Of a stretch of DNA of 64,000 bases, positions 53,750 to 62,794 are shown in pieces (the first letter of the stretch is position 1; each line of letters starts with the position of its first letter). The notes under the pieces were generated by a model that saw only the letters and a list, made by a program, of their open reading frames with translations, was not told where the DNA came from and did not search any database. The DNA comes from JAKFDI01 sp044508835 (GTDB taxonomy: Bacteria; Pseudomonadota; Gammaproteobacteria; Burkholderiales; Burkholderiaceae_C), in contig JBIQHD010000004.1 of the NCBI GenBank assembly GCA_044508835.1, forward strand, positions 62,001 to 126,000, given 5' to 3'. The position numbers and the translations under genes were made by a program.

Positions 53750-56143
53750 GTGAGTGCAGTCCTGACTGGTTGGTTTCTCGCCCTGGCGGCGCTGCCGCTG
53801 CTGGGCGGCGGCGTGCGGCTGGCGATGCTGGGCGGCAGCTGGGGCTACGTCGCGCTCGGCGCGGCGCTGCTGGCCGCCGGCGTGCTGCTCGCCCTGCGGC
53901 GGCGGCAGGCGCTGTGGGTGTATGCGCTGCTCATGCTCGGCGTGCTCGGCTGGGCGCTGTGGGAGGCCGGGCTCGACCGCTGGGCCCTGGTGCCGCGCGG
54001 CGCGCTGCTCTCGGTGGTGGGGCTGTGGCTGCTCACGCCGTGGATCGAGCGTGCACTCGCCGCCTCGCGCGGCGGTGCGGCGGCCGGCACGCCCGCGGGC
54101 ACGCCGGCGGTGCGCTGGCCGGCGCCGCGCGCGGCGCTCGGCGCGGTGATGCTGCTCGTGGTGGCGGTGGCGACCGGCTCGCTGCTGGACGATGCCCTGG
54201 AGGTCCGGCAGCCGCTGCCGCGCGCCGACGCGCATGCCGCCGCGGCGCCCGGGCCAACGGCGGGCCCGCCGCCGGCCGGCGACGACTGGCCGGCCTACGG
54301 CGGCTCGGCCTACGGCCAGCGCTATTCCTCGCTCGCCGCCATCACGCCCGCGACCATCGGCGGCCTGAAGCATGCGTGGACCTTCCACACCGGCGACCTT
54401 CCGGGCGAGGGCGACCCGCAGGAGTCGACCTTCGAGCTCACGCCGCTGAAGGTGGGCGACCTGCTGTACCTGTGCACGCCGCACAGCATCGCCATCGCGC
54501 TCGACGCGGCCACCGGCCAGGAGCGCTGGCGCTTCGATCCGCAGGTGGAGGTGGGCAAGACCCGCCAGCACCTCACCTGCCGCGGGCTCGCCTACCACGA
54601 GGACGAAGCGACGCCGGACGCGCCATGCGCCCGGCGCCTGTTCCTGCCGACCATCGACGCCCGCCTGATCGCGCTCGACGCCGCCACCGGCGAGCGCTGC
54701 GCCGGCTTCGCCGACGACGGCGTGCTGAACCTCGCCGTGAACATGCCCAACCTGCGCCCCGGCGCCTACATGCTCACCTCGCCGCCGGCGGTGACGCGCG
54801 ACCTGGTGATCGTGGGCGCCGCCATCAACGACAACGAGAGGACGCAGGACCCTTCCGGCGTGATCCGCGCCTTCGACGTGCACACCGGCCGCCTGATCTG
54901 GAACTGGGACCCGGTGAAGCCCGAGGACACGGCGCCGCTGCCGGCCGGGCGGCAATACAGCGCCGGCGGGCCGAACATGTGGTCGGTGGCGAGCGTCGAC
55001 GAGGCCCTCGGCCTGGTCTACCTGCCCATCGCCAACCGCTCGCCCGACCTGCTGGGCGACGAGCGCGGCCCGAACGTCGAGCGCGTGACGAGCTCGGTGG
55101 TGGCGCTCGACCTGGCGACGGGCCGCGTGCGCTGGGTGTTCCAGACCGTGCACCACGACCTCTGGGACCGCGACGTGCCTTCGCAGCCCACGCTCGTCGA
55201 CCTGACGATCGACGGCGCGCGCGTGCCGGCGCTGGTCGCGCCCACCAAGCAGGGCGAGCTGTTCGTGCTCGACCGCCGCACCGGCGAGCCGCTGCTGCCG
55301 GTGGGCGACGTGGAGGCGCCGGCGAGCCCCATGCCCGATGCGACGGCGGCGCCCGAGCAGCCGCAGTCGTCGCTGAGCTTCATGCCGCCGCCGCTGCGCG
55401 AGGCGGACATGTGGGGCGCCACGCCGTGGGACCAGCTGCTGTGCCGCATCCGCTTCCGCTCGCTGCGCTACGAGGGGCCGTGGACGCCGCCGTCCACCGA
55501 CCGCAGCCTGGTCTATCCCGGCAACACCGGCGTCTTCAACTGGGGCGGCGTGGCCGTGGACCCGGTGCGCGAGGTGCTGCTCGCCAGCCCGGTGCGCCTG
55601 GCGTTCACCCACAAGCTCGTGCCGCGCACCGACCCGCGCGAGCGCCTGGTGACCGAGGGCGAGGACGCCGAGCCGTGGAACGAGAACTTCGGCGGCCGCT
55701 ATGCCTTCGAGCTGGGGCCGTTCACCTCGCCGCTGGGCATTCCGTGCCAGCAGCCGCCGTGGGGCCTGCTGTCCGGCGCCGACCTGCGCACCGGCGAGCA
55801 TGCCTGGCTGCGGCGCAACGGCACGGTGCGCGACCACATGCCGCTCGTGCCCATTCCCTTCGCCATGGGCGTGCCGAGCCTCGGCGGCCCGCTCGTCACC
55901 GCCGGCGGCGTGATGTTCTACAGCGGCACGCTCGACAACGCGCTGCGCGCCTACGACGTGACCACGGGCCGCCTGCTGTGGCAGGCGCGTCTGCCCGCGG
56001 GCGGCCAGGCCACGCCGATGACCTACCGCGCCGGCGGCCGGCAGATGGTGGTGGTGGCCGCCGGCGGCCACGGCTCTTTCGGCACCACCCTCGGCGACGC
56101 CGTGGTGGCCTTCGCACTCGACCGACCAGGAGACGACCGATGA
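53750..56143 (+). CDS. Membrane-bound PQQ-dependent dehydrogenase (glucose/quinate/shikimate family)
   Basis: Oxidises a sugar or cyclic polyol in the periplasm and passes electrons to ubiquinone. It has 797 residues: about five N-terminal membrane helices (1-150), then an eight-bladed propeller starting DWPAYGGSAYGQRYSSL. Further family blocks are GGLKHAWTFHTGD, TCRGLAYHED and VVAAGGHGSFGT near the end. Start is GTG 53750 with AAAGGA 7 bases upstream. Glucose dehydrogenase and quinate dehydrogenase cannot be told apart here; the cofactor genes pqqA-E are not in the window. Confidence 0.9.
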   Translation: MSAVLTGWFLALAALPLLGGGVRLAMLGGSWGYVALGAALLAAGVLLALRRRQALWVYALLMLGVLGWALWEAGLDRWALVPRGALLSVVGLWLLTPWIERALAASRGGAAAGTPAGTPAVRWPAPRAALGAVMLLVVAVATGSLLDDALEVRQPLPRADAHAAAAPGPTAGPPPAGDDWPAYGGSAYGQRYSSLAAITPATIGGLKHAWTFHTGDLPGEGDPQESTFELTPLKVGDLLYLCTPHSIAIALDAATGQERWRFDPQVEVGKTRQHLTCRGLAYHEDEATPDAPCARRLFLPTIDARLIALDAATGERCAGFADDGVLNLAVNMPNLRPGAYMLTSPPAVTRDLVIVGAAINDNERTQDPSGVIRAFDVHTGRLIWNWDPVKPEDTAPLPAGRQYSAGGPNMWSVASVDEALGLVYLPIANRSPDLLGDERGPNVERVTSSVVALDLATGRVRWVFQTVHHDLWDRDVPSQPTLVDLTIDGARVPALVAPTKQGELFVLDRRTGEPLLPVGDVEAPASPMPDATAAPEQPQSSLSFMPPPLREADMWGATPWDQLLCRIRFRSLRYEGPWTPPSTDRSLVYPGNTGVFNWGGVAVDPVREVLLASPVRLAFTHKLVPRTDPRERLVTEGEDAEPWNENFGGRYAFELGPFTSPLGIPCQQPPWGLLSGADLRTGEHAWLRRNGTVRDHMPLVPIPFAMGVPSLGGPLVTAGGVMFYSGTLDNALRAYDVTTGRLLWQARLPAGGQATPMTYRAGGRQMVVVAAGGHGSFGTTLGDAVVAFALDRPGDDR

Positions 56144-56316
56144 ACGCATCCCTGCGCCTGCACCAGGACCCGCCCGAGCCCGTGATGCCGCCGCCGCCCC
56201 CGCCGCACGTGCCCGAGGGCGATCCGCCCATCGGCGACCCGCTGCCGCCGGGGCAGGGCCGGCCGGTCAGCGACCCGCCGGCCGATCCGCGGCAGCCGGT
56301 GCCGCGCGCGGGCTGA
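56140..56316 (+). CDS. Small proline-rich protein coupled to the PQQ dehydrogenase gene
   Basis: The protein has 58 residues, over a third proline, with runs such as PPPPPPHVPEGDPP and PLPPGQGRP. No signal or membrane segment. ATG overlaps the dehydrogenase stop by 4 bases (ATGA), so it would be translationally coupled. I do not recognise it; low-complexity frames of this kind can be fortuitous, but the overlap and clean start and stop argue for a real gene. Confidence 0.45.
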   Translation: MNASLRLHQDPPEPVMPPPPPPHVPEGDPPIGDPLPPGQGRPVSDPPADPRQPVPRAG

Positions 56317-56374
56317 GGACGGACCCGCGGTCTCGCGCCATGATGGCGGACGACGCCACCCTGACGAGACCCGG

Positions 56375-57538
56375 ATGAACTTCGACCTCACCGACGAGCA
56401 GCGGCAGATCCGCGACGCGATCGAGCGCGTGTGCGCGCCCTTCGACGCCGACTGCTGGCTGCGCCGCGACCGCGACGGCGGCTTTCCCGACGACTTCCAC
56501 CGCGCGCTGGCCGAGGCCGGGTGGCTGGGCATCGCGATGCCGCAGGATTGCGGCGGCGCGGGCCTGGGCATCACCGAGGCGGCGCTGATGATGCAGACCA
56601 TCGCGGCCACCGGCGCCGGGCTGTCGGGCGCCTCGGCCGTGCACATGAACATCTTCGGCCTGCACCCGGTGGTGGTGTTCGGCACCGCCGAGCAGAAGCG
56701 GCGCTGGCTGCCGCCGCTCATCGAGGGCCGCGACAAGGCCTGCTTCGCCGTCACCGAGCCGAACGCCGGGCTCAACACGCTCAAGCTCGGCACGCGCGCG
56801 GTGCGCGAGGGCGGGCACTACGTCGTCTCGGGGCAGAAGGTGTGGATCTCCACCGCCCAGGTGGCCAGCAAGATGCTGCTGCTCGCGCGCACCACGCCGG
56901 TGGAAGAGGCACGGGGCAGCGAGGGCCTGTCGCTGTTCTACACCGACCTCGACCGCCGCCACGTGGAGGTGCGCGAGATCGACAAGATGGGCCGCCGCGC
57001 CGTGGACTCCAACCAGGTGTTCATCGACGGCCTGCGCATCCCGGTGGCCGACCGCATCGGCGAGGAGGGCCGGGGCTTCCACTACATCCTGCACGGCATG
57101 AACCCCGAGCGCATCCTCATCGCCGCCGAGGCGGTGGGGCTGGGCCAGGCGGCGCTCGCGCGCGCGGCGCGGTACGCGCGCGAGCGCGTGGTGTTCGACC
57201 GGCCGATCGGGCAGAACCAGGGCATCCAGCATCCGCTGGCGCGTTCGTGGATGGAGCTCGAGGCGGCCCGCCTGATGGTGTTCAAGGCGGCGTCGCTGTA
57301 CGACGCCGGCCAGCCCTGCGGCGCCGAGGCGAACGCCGCGAAGTACCTCGCCGCCGAAGCCTGCTTCCACGCCTGCGAGAACGCCGTCCTCACTCACGGC
57401 GGCATGGGCTACGCCAAGGAGTACCACGTGGAGCGCTACATGCGCGAGGCGTGGATCCCGCGCATCGCGCCGGTGAGCCCGCAGCTCATCCTGTGCTTCA
57501 TCGCGGAGAAGGCGCTGGGCCTGCCCAAGTCCTATTGA
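56375..57538 (+). CDS. Acyl-CoA dehydrogenase
   Basis: FAD enzyme making a 2-enoyl-CoA, electrons passing to ETF. It has 387 residues of the full ACAD fold: CFAVTEPNAGLNTLKL (flavin and substrate loop, about 124-139), VWISTAQVAS, RERVVFDRPIGQNQGIQHPL, and HGGMGYAKEYHVER near the C-terminus. The catalytic Glu is not certain from inspection. The gene stands alone with an MFS gene convergent. Substrate chain unknown. Confidence 0.9.
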   Translation: MNFDLTDEQRQIRDAIERVCAPFDADCWLRRDRDGGFPDDFHRALAEAGWLGIAMPQDCGGAGLGITEAALMMQTIAATGAGLSGASAVHMNIFGLHPVVVFGTAEQKRRWLPPLIEGRDKACFAVTEPNAGLNTLKLGTRAVREGGHYVVSGQKVWISTAQVASKMLLLARTTPVEEARGSEGLSLFYTDLDRRHVEVREIDKMGRRAVDSNQVFIDGLRIPVADRIGEEGRGFHYILHGMNPERILIAAEAVGLGQAALARAARYARERVVFDRPIGQNQGIQHPLARSWMELEAARLMVFKAASLYDAGQPCGAEANAAKYLAAEACFHACENAVLTHGGMGYAKEYHVERYMREAWIPRIAPVSPQLILCFIAEKALGLPKSY

Positions 57539-57560
57539 AGGCGGCGCGAGCGGCGCACGG

Positions 57561-58793
57561 TCACCCCACCGCCAGCACCGGCGGCCGCGGCGGCGGGCGC
57601 CACAGCGCGAAGCCGATCTGCGCGATGCCGGCGGCCAGGCCCAGGGACACGCCGATCTGCCACGCCAGCGTGTACGAGCCCAGCGCGTCGTAGACGAGCC
57701 CGCCGCCGAAGGCGCCGAGGAAGCTGCCGAACTGGTGGCTCACGAAGGCCAGGCCGCTGATCATGGCCTGCCAGCGCAGGCCGAACATCTCGATCACCGC
57801 GCCGGCCATGAGCGGCGCGACGCCCAGCCACAGGAAGCCCATGATGGCCGCGAAGGCCAGCGTGCTGGCCGGCGTGGGCGCGCTCATGAAGTACCACGCG
57901 AGCACCACCGAGCGCGTGGTGTAGAGCCCGCCCAGCAGCGCCTGCTTGTTCCAGCGCCCGCCGGCCCAGCCGAAGAACAGGCTGCCCAGCACGTTGAAGC
58001 CGCCGATCACGCCCAGCGCCTTGGCGCTTAGCATCGGGTCCATGCCGCACAGGTCGAGGTAGGAGGGCAGGTGCGTGGTGAGGAAGACCAACTGCATGCC
58101 GCACACGAAGTAGGCGAGCGCCATCACCACGAACGACGGGTTGCGCAGCGCCGTGCGCAGGGCGACGCCGAAGGTCGCGTCGTCGGCGCCGCCGGCGGCG
58201 CGCGGCGGCTCGGGCTGCCTGTCCACCCGGCCGGCGACCCAGGCCGCGGGGATCATCAGCAGCGACAGCAGCAGGAAGCCCAGCACGCCGATGCGCCAGC
58301 CGTGCGCCTGCGACAGCCACTGCCCGAGCGGCGCGGCCATCAGCGCGCCGAGCGAGCCGGCGGCCGAGACGATGCCCAGCACCGAGCTGCGCAGCGCCAC
58401 CGACACCGAGCGCGCCGCCACCGCCATGGCCAGCGCGCTGGCGGTGCACGCGAGCGACATGCCGATCAGCACGCCCGCCCCCACCACCACGCCGACGAGG
58501 CCCTGCGCCAGCATCAGCGCCGCGAGGCCGGCGACGTAGAGGACCGAGCCGCCGACCATCATCGGCCGGTAGCCCCAGCGCACCGCCAGCGCGCCGGCCG
58601 CGGGCTGCAGGAAGCCCCAGGCGAGGTTCTGCACCGCCACGGCGATGGTGAAGTCGCCCACGCTGATGCCGATGTCGCGCGTCAGGTCGGGCATGAACAG
58701 GCCCAGGCTCTGGCGCAGGCCCATGCTCAGGGTGAGCATCAGCGAGGCGCCGACGAGAACGGGCAGGGCGGGGCGCAGCGCGCGGAAGTCCAT
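57561..58793 (-). CDS. MFS transporter (oxalate/formate-antiporter-like)
   Basis: The protein has 410 residues with about twelve helices. MLTLSMGLRQSLGLFMPDL and GDFTIAVAVQNLAWGFLQP at the N-terminus, and the loop GRVDRQPEPPRAAGG between the halves, resemble the MFS subgroup near oxalate/formate antiporters. Substrate unknown. ATG 58793 begins MDFRALRPALP; the frame is open upstream without conserved content. Confidence 0.82.
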   Translation of the reverse strand: MDFRALRPALPVLVGASLMLTLSMGLRQSLGLFMPDLTRDIGISVGDFTIAVAVQNLAWGFLQPAAGALAVRWGYRPMMVGGSVLYVAGLAALMLAQGLVGVVVGAGVLIGMSLACTASALAMAVAARSVSVALRSSVLGIVSAAGSLGALMAAPLGQWLSQAHGWRIGVLGFLLLSLLMIPAAWVAGRVDRQPEPPRAAGGADDATFGVALRTALRNPSFVVMALAYFVCGMQLVFLTTHLPSYLDLCGMDPMLSAKALGVIGGFNVLGSLFFGWAGGRWNKQALLGGLYTTRSVVLAWYFMSAPTPASTLAFAAIMGFLWLGVAPLMAGAVIEMFGLRWQAMISGLAFVSHQFGSFLGAFGGGLVYDALGSYTLAWQIGVSLGLAAGIAQIGFALWRPPPRPPVLAVG

Positions 58794-58933
58794 GAAGCTC
58801 ACCTGTGGCCAGGGCCGGTGCAAGGCGTTCCGGTGCGGACTGCCGATTGCCCCGGCCGCCGGGGCGCGACGGACGCTAGCACGCCCGCGCGCGGCCTGCT
58901 GTCGTGTGGCGGACAGCCCGCGGCCGCGGCGGC

Positions 58934-59320
58934 TCAGCCGGGCTGGGCGTCCGGCTCGGGCAGGCCGTCGCCGAGCAGCAGCATGCCGACGAGGTGCCGG
59001 GCACGGTCGACCACCGGCACGCGCCGGATGCGCGCCGCGCGCATCTCCTCGACCACGTCGGCGACCGGCTGGTCCTCGAAGCACCAGCGCGCATCCTTGC
59101 TCATCACCTCGGACAGCGGCGTCTCGTCGACCACCGCGCCCTGCGCCACGCCGCGCAGGACGATGTCACGGTCGGTGACCATGCCGACCAGGCGTTCGCC
59201 GTCGCACACCGGGATCGCGCCGATGCCCAGCTCGTCCATGGCCTGCGCCGCCGTCATCAGGGTTTCGTCGGGCGCCATCGAGCGCACGCCGCGCGTCATC
59301 ACTTCCGACACTCGTGTCAT
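58934..59320 (-). CDS. CBS-domain pair protein
   Basis: The protein has 128 residues made of two CBS domains: VMTRGVRSMAPDETLMTAAQAM split with IGAIPVCDGERLVGMVTDRDI, then VMSKDARWCFEDQPV with IRRVPVVDRARHLVGML. Such stand-alone pairs bind adenine nucleotides and act as energy or redox sensors, often in stress responses. Start at ATG 59320. No effector domain, so the partner is unknown. Confidence 0.88.
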   Translation of the reverse strand: MTRVSEVMTRGVRSMAPDETLMTAAQAMDELGIGAIPVCDGERLVGMVTDRDIVLRGVAQGAVVDETPLSEVMSKDARWCFEDQPVADVVEEMRAARIRRVPVVDRARHLVGMLLLGDGLPEPDAQPG

Positions 59321-59480
59321 GCGGTTTTCGGGATTCAGGGGGGATGCGGCAGCGCGGCAAGCCCCGTTCCCCCGCGCCGCGACGCGCCCGTGCGGCCCGA
59401 ACGACCCCGAACGAGGGGCGGCGCCGGCGGCGCGGATGTCCACGCGGTGCAGATTCCGCCGCAAGGTTTGCCGGGCCCGC

Positions 59481-59846
59481 TCAGCCGCCCGCGCGCTTGA
59501 CGCGCCAGCCGTCCGCCGCCAGCCGCGCGATCACGCGCTCGGCGTGGTCGCCCTGCACCTCGATCACGCCGTCCTTCGCCGTGCCGCCGCTGCCGCAGGC
59601 GGTGCGCAGCGCCTTGCCGAGCGCGGCCAGCGCCGCCGCGTCGAGCGCCAGGCCGCGGACCACCGTCACCGCCTTGCCGCCGCGGCCCTTGGTCTCGCGG
59701 CTCACGCGCACGATGCCGTCGCCGGCGGGCGGCGCGTTCGCCGCGGCCCGGCAGGCGCACGCGCCGACCGGACGGCGGCATTGCGGGCACATGCGCCCGC
59801 CGTCCGTCGAATACACGAGCCCGCCGGTGGATGGGGTCTTGCGCAT
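59481..59846 (-). CDS. SUI1/YciH family translation factor with N-terminal Cys cluster
   Basis: The protein has 121 residues. The SUI1 domain (about 42-121) shows VRVSRETKGRGGKAVTVVRGL and GSGGTAKDGVIEVQGDHAERV split, the YciH signature. The N-terminus has LVYSTDGGR then CPQCRRPVGACAC, a possible zinc ribbon absent from the E. coli protein as I remember it. YciH is related to eIF1 and has been linked to translational control in stress. Lies 28 bases after the SNF2 helicase gene region on the same strand. Confidence 0.87.
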   Translation of the reverse strand: MRKTPSTGGLVYSTDGGRMCPQCRRPVGACACRAAANAPPAGDGIVRVSRETKGRGGKAVTVVRGLALDAAALAALGKALRTACGSGGTAKDGVIEVQGDHAERVIARLAADGWRVKRAGG

Positions 59847-59874
59847 GCCGTGCTTCCTGTTCTTGATGAATCCA

Positions 59875-62379
59875 TCAGTCCAGCGGCGCCAGCAGCCCCT
59901 GCAGGTCCTCGGCGCCGAACTTCACGGCGGCCGCCGCGTCGTGGCCCAGCACGCCCTCGGCCAGCGCCGCCTTGCGTGCCTGCAGCGCCAGCATGCGTTC
60001 CTCGATGCTGCCTTCGGCCACCAGCTTGTAGACGAACACCGGCCGGTCCTGGCCGATGCGGTGGGCGCGGTCGGTCGCCTGGCGCTCGACCGCCGGGTTC
60101 CACCATGGGTCGAGGTGGATGACGGTGTCGGCCGCCGTCAGGTTCAGGCCCACGCCGCCCGCCTTCAGGCTGAGCAGCAGCAGCGGCACCTCCCGGGCCT
60201 GGAAGCGGCGCACGACCGTGCTGCGCGCGGCCGCCGGCGTGTCGCCGGTGAGCGAGAGAAAGGGCAGGCCGAGGGCCGCGAGCTCCGCCTCCACCAGCGC
60301 GAGCATCGCGGTGAACTGCGAGAACACCAGCATGCGCCGGCCTTCGGCGACGAGGCCCGGCAGCATGTCGCGCAGCCATTCCATCTTGGCGCGCTCCATC
60401 GCCGCGGGGACGTCGCGGCCCTTCACCAGGGCCGGGTCGCAGCACACCTGGCGCAGCTTGAGCAGCGCGTCGAGGATGGCGATCTGCGAGCCGGCGAAGC
60501 CCTGGCGCTCGAGCACGCGCCGCACGTCCTTGTCGGCCGCCGCACGCACGCTCTCGTACAGCGCGCGCTGGCGGCCGCGCAGCGGCACGCGGTGGATCAT
60601 CTCGATCCTGGGCGGCAGCTCGGCCGCCACGTCGTCCTTGCGCCGGCGCAGGATGAAGGGGCGCACGCGCTGCGCCAGCAGGCGCGCGCGCAGCGTCTCG
60701 CCGCCGGTCTCGATCGGCCGGCGCCACACCCGCGCGAAGCTGCGCGCGTCGCCCAGGAAGCCCGGCATCAGGAAGTCGAAATGCGCCCACAGCTCGCCGA
60801 GGTGGTTCTCCAGCGGCGTGCCGGTCACGCACAGGCGGTGGCGCGCGTCGAGCCGGCGCAGCGCCGAGGCGGCGCGGCTGCCGGCGTTCTTCACCATCTG
60901 CGCCTCGTCGAGCACGAGCAGGTGCCAGGGCTGCGCGGCCAGCGTCTCGACGTCGCGCCACAGCAGCGGATAGGTGGTGAACACCACGTCGTGCCCGCCG
61001 ATGTGGGCGAAGCGGCGCGCGCGGCGGCTGCCCTGCAGCGCCAGCACGCGCAGGGCCGGCGCGATGCGCGCGGCCTCGGCCTGCCAGTTGGCGATGAGCG
61101 AGGTCGGCAGCACCACCAGCGCGGGCCGGTCGAGGCGGCCGGCCTGCTGCTCGATCAGCAGGTGGGCGAGCACCTGCGCGGTCTTTCCCAGGCCCATGTC
61201 GTCGGCCAGGATGCCGGCGAGGCGCTGTTCGCGCAGGTACTGCAGCCAGGCCACGCCCTGCAGCTGGTAGCCGCGCAGCGCGAGCCCGAGCCCCGGCGGC
61301 GGCGCCACCGGCGGCGGGGTGCCGGCCCGGCGCAGGCGCTGCGCCAGCGCGGCCAGCCCGGCCGCGCTCTGCAGCTGCCAGCGGCCGTGCTCGCCCGCGC
61401 GTGCGGCCTGCGTGTCGGCCAGGCCCGCGCGCAGCGCTTCGAGCCGGTGCGCCTCCCAGGTGGACAGCCGCAGCGGCCCCTGCGCCTCGCCGCGGCGCGG
61501 GTCGGTGAGCAGGTCCACCATCGCGCCGACGATGGCCTTCAGCGGCGCGGCGCGCGCCTCGATGCGGCGCCCGCCCGGGGCGCGCAGCGTGACCAGCGCC
61601 TCGTCGTCGATGGCGGCGATCGCCTCGGCCTCGAGCCATCGGCCGTCGCGGCGCAGCAGGTCGGCCAGCAGCGGCGCGAGGTCCAGCGTCTCGCCCTCGA
61701 CCTCGATGCCCAGGCTCAGCAGCCACGAGCCTTCGCGCGGCGGCTGGCGCAGCGCGGCCAGCGCCTGCACGCGCGCGCCCAGCGGCTCGGCGAGCTCGCG
61801 GCCCTGCTCGGCGCCGGTGGCCGGGTCGAGCACCAGCTTCCACGCCTGCACCGCCACGCTCTGGTGCGCGAAGCCGGGCTGCACGACGATGGACCAGCCC
61901 CGGGCCTGCAGGCGCGGCACCACGTCGGCCCAGAAGTCGGCGAAGTGCGATTCCTCGGCGAGCGACCACAGCGCCTCGTGGCCTTCGGCGGCGGCGCGGC
62001 TGCGCCACTGCAGCGCCTCGGCCGGCAGGGGGCGCAGGCCGCTGGCCCACAGCGCGTCGCGGGCGTCGGCCTCGGCGGCGAGGTGGCGCTGCATCAGCAC
62101 GCGCTCGTCCCAGGCGCCGCGCAGCAGCTCGGTGGGCTTCGGCCGGGTGTTCAGCACGCGCGTGGGCGCGGGCGTCTCCCAGCGCAGGCCGCCTTCGGCG
62201 ACGTAGGTCCAGTCGATGCGCGCCACCGTGACCTGCGCGCCGCGCGGGCCGAACCCCGCCATGGCGCGCAGGCCGAGCAGGCCGTCGCCGCGGGTGAGCG
62301 TCTGCAGGTTCAGGCGCGGGCGGAAACGGCCGGGCACGGGCGGGCCGGCGGTCCGCCCGCGAGCGGGGTCGGGAGGCAT
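59875..62379 (-). CDS. SNF2-family DEAD-like ATPase/helicase
   Basis: The protein has 834 residues. An N-terminal ~390-residue region is followed by a SNF2 ATPase: LADDMGLGKTAQVLAHL (Walker A, motif I), LVLDEAQMVKN (DEAQ box), VTGTPLENHLGELW (motif III), LVFSQFTAML, GGVGLNLTAADTVI and HRIGQDRPVFVYKL (motif VI region). All ATPase motifs are intact. No SWIM zinc finger is seen, unlike many bacterial relatives. Start MPPDPARG at 62379. Probably a DNA translocase acting in transcription or repair; unknown target. Confidence 0.9.
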   Translation of the reverse strand: MPPDPARGRTAGPPVPGRFRPRLNLQTLTRGDGLLGLRAMAGFGPRGAQVTVARIDWTYVAEGGLRWETPAPTRVLNTRPKPTELLRGAWDERVLMQRHLAAEADARDALWASGLRPLPAEALQWRSRAAAEGHEALWSLAEESHFADFWADVVPRLQARGWSIVVQPGFAHQSVAVQAWKLVLDPATGAEQGRELAEPLGARVQALAALRQPPREGSWLLSLGIEVEGETLDLAPLLADLLRRDGRWLEAEAIAAIDDEALVTLRAPGGRRIEARAAPLKAIVGAMVDLLTDPRRGEAQGPLRLSTWEAHRLEALRAGLADTQAARAGEHGRWQLQSAAGLAALAQRLRRAGTPPPVAPPPGLGLALRGYQLQGVAWLQYLREQRLAGILADDMGLGKTAQVLAHLLIEQQAGRLDRPALVVLPTSLIANWQAEAARIAPALRVLALQGSRRARRFAHIGGHDVVFTTYPLLWRDVETLAAQPWHLLVLDEAQMVKNAGSRAASALRRLDARHRLCVTGTPLENHLGELWAHFDFLMPGFLGDARSFARVWRRPIETGGETLRARLLAQRVRPFILRRRKDDVAAELPPRIEMIHRVPLRGRQRALYESVRAAADKDVRRVLERQGFAGSQIAILDALLKLRQVCCDPALVKGRDVPAAMERAKMEWLRDMLPGLVAEGRRMLVFSQFTAMLALVEAELAALGLPFLSLTGDTPAAARSTVVRRFQAREVPLLLLSLKAGGVGLNLTAADTVIHLDPWWNPAVERQATDRAHRIGQDRPVFVYKLVAEGSIEERMLALQARKAALAEGVLGHDAAAAVKFGAEDLQGLLAPLD

Positions 62380-62443
62380 GGCGCGATTCTCGGGGGCGCC
62401 GCCGCAGCGCCGAGAATGGCGGTTTCGAATCCACCGATCCGCC

Positions 62444-62767
62444 ATGCCGGACATCACCTTCATCCATCCCGACGGCGAGGCGCAGGGCTTCGAGGCGCCC
62501 GAAGGCGTGAGCGCCATGCAGGCCGCCACCGGCGCCGGCGTGCGCGGCCTCCTCGGCGAGTGCGGCGGCTCGCTGCAGTGCGCCACCTGCCATGTGTACG
62601 TCGACCCGGCCTGGGCCGCCCGCCTGCCGGCGCCGCTGGCCGGCGAGCTGGAGATGCTCGGCTGCACCGCCGACGAGCGCCGGCCGGAGAGCCGCCTGTC
62701 GTGCCAGATCCGGCTCACCGACGCGCTGCACGGCCTGGTGCTGCGGCTGCCCGCGTTCCAGCAGTAG
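62444..62767 (+). CDS. 2Fe-2S ferredoxin, putidaredoxin/adrenodoxin type
   Basis: The protein has 107 residues. The four cluster ligands are Cys40, Cys46, Cys49 and Cys87 (ECGGSLQCATC and LSCQI), the C-x5-C-x2-C spacing of adrenodoxin-type ferredoxins. Such ferredoxins carry electrons from an FAD reductase to cytochrome P450 or a related oxygenase. The reductase gene starts 27 bases downstream, so the two form an electron-transfer pair; the terminal oxygenase is not within the window. Confidence 0.92.
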   Translation: MPDITFIHPDGEAQGFEAPEGVSAMQAATGAGVRGLLGECGGSLQCATCHVYVDPAWAARLPAPLAGELEMLGCTADERRPESRLSCQIRLTDALHGLVLRLPAFQQ

Positions 62768-62794
62768 CCGGCCACGACACGAGAGACCACGACG

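Noticed and set aside
53297..56149. A 950-codon minus-strand frame opposite the PQQ dehydrogenase
   Set aside because: Low-complexity Arg/His/Ala composition and full overlap with a gene having clear propeller motifs.
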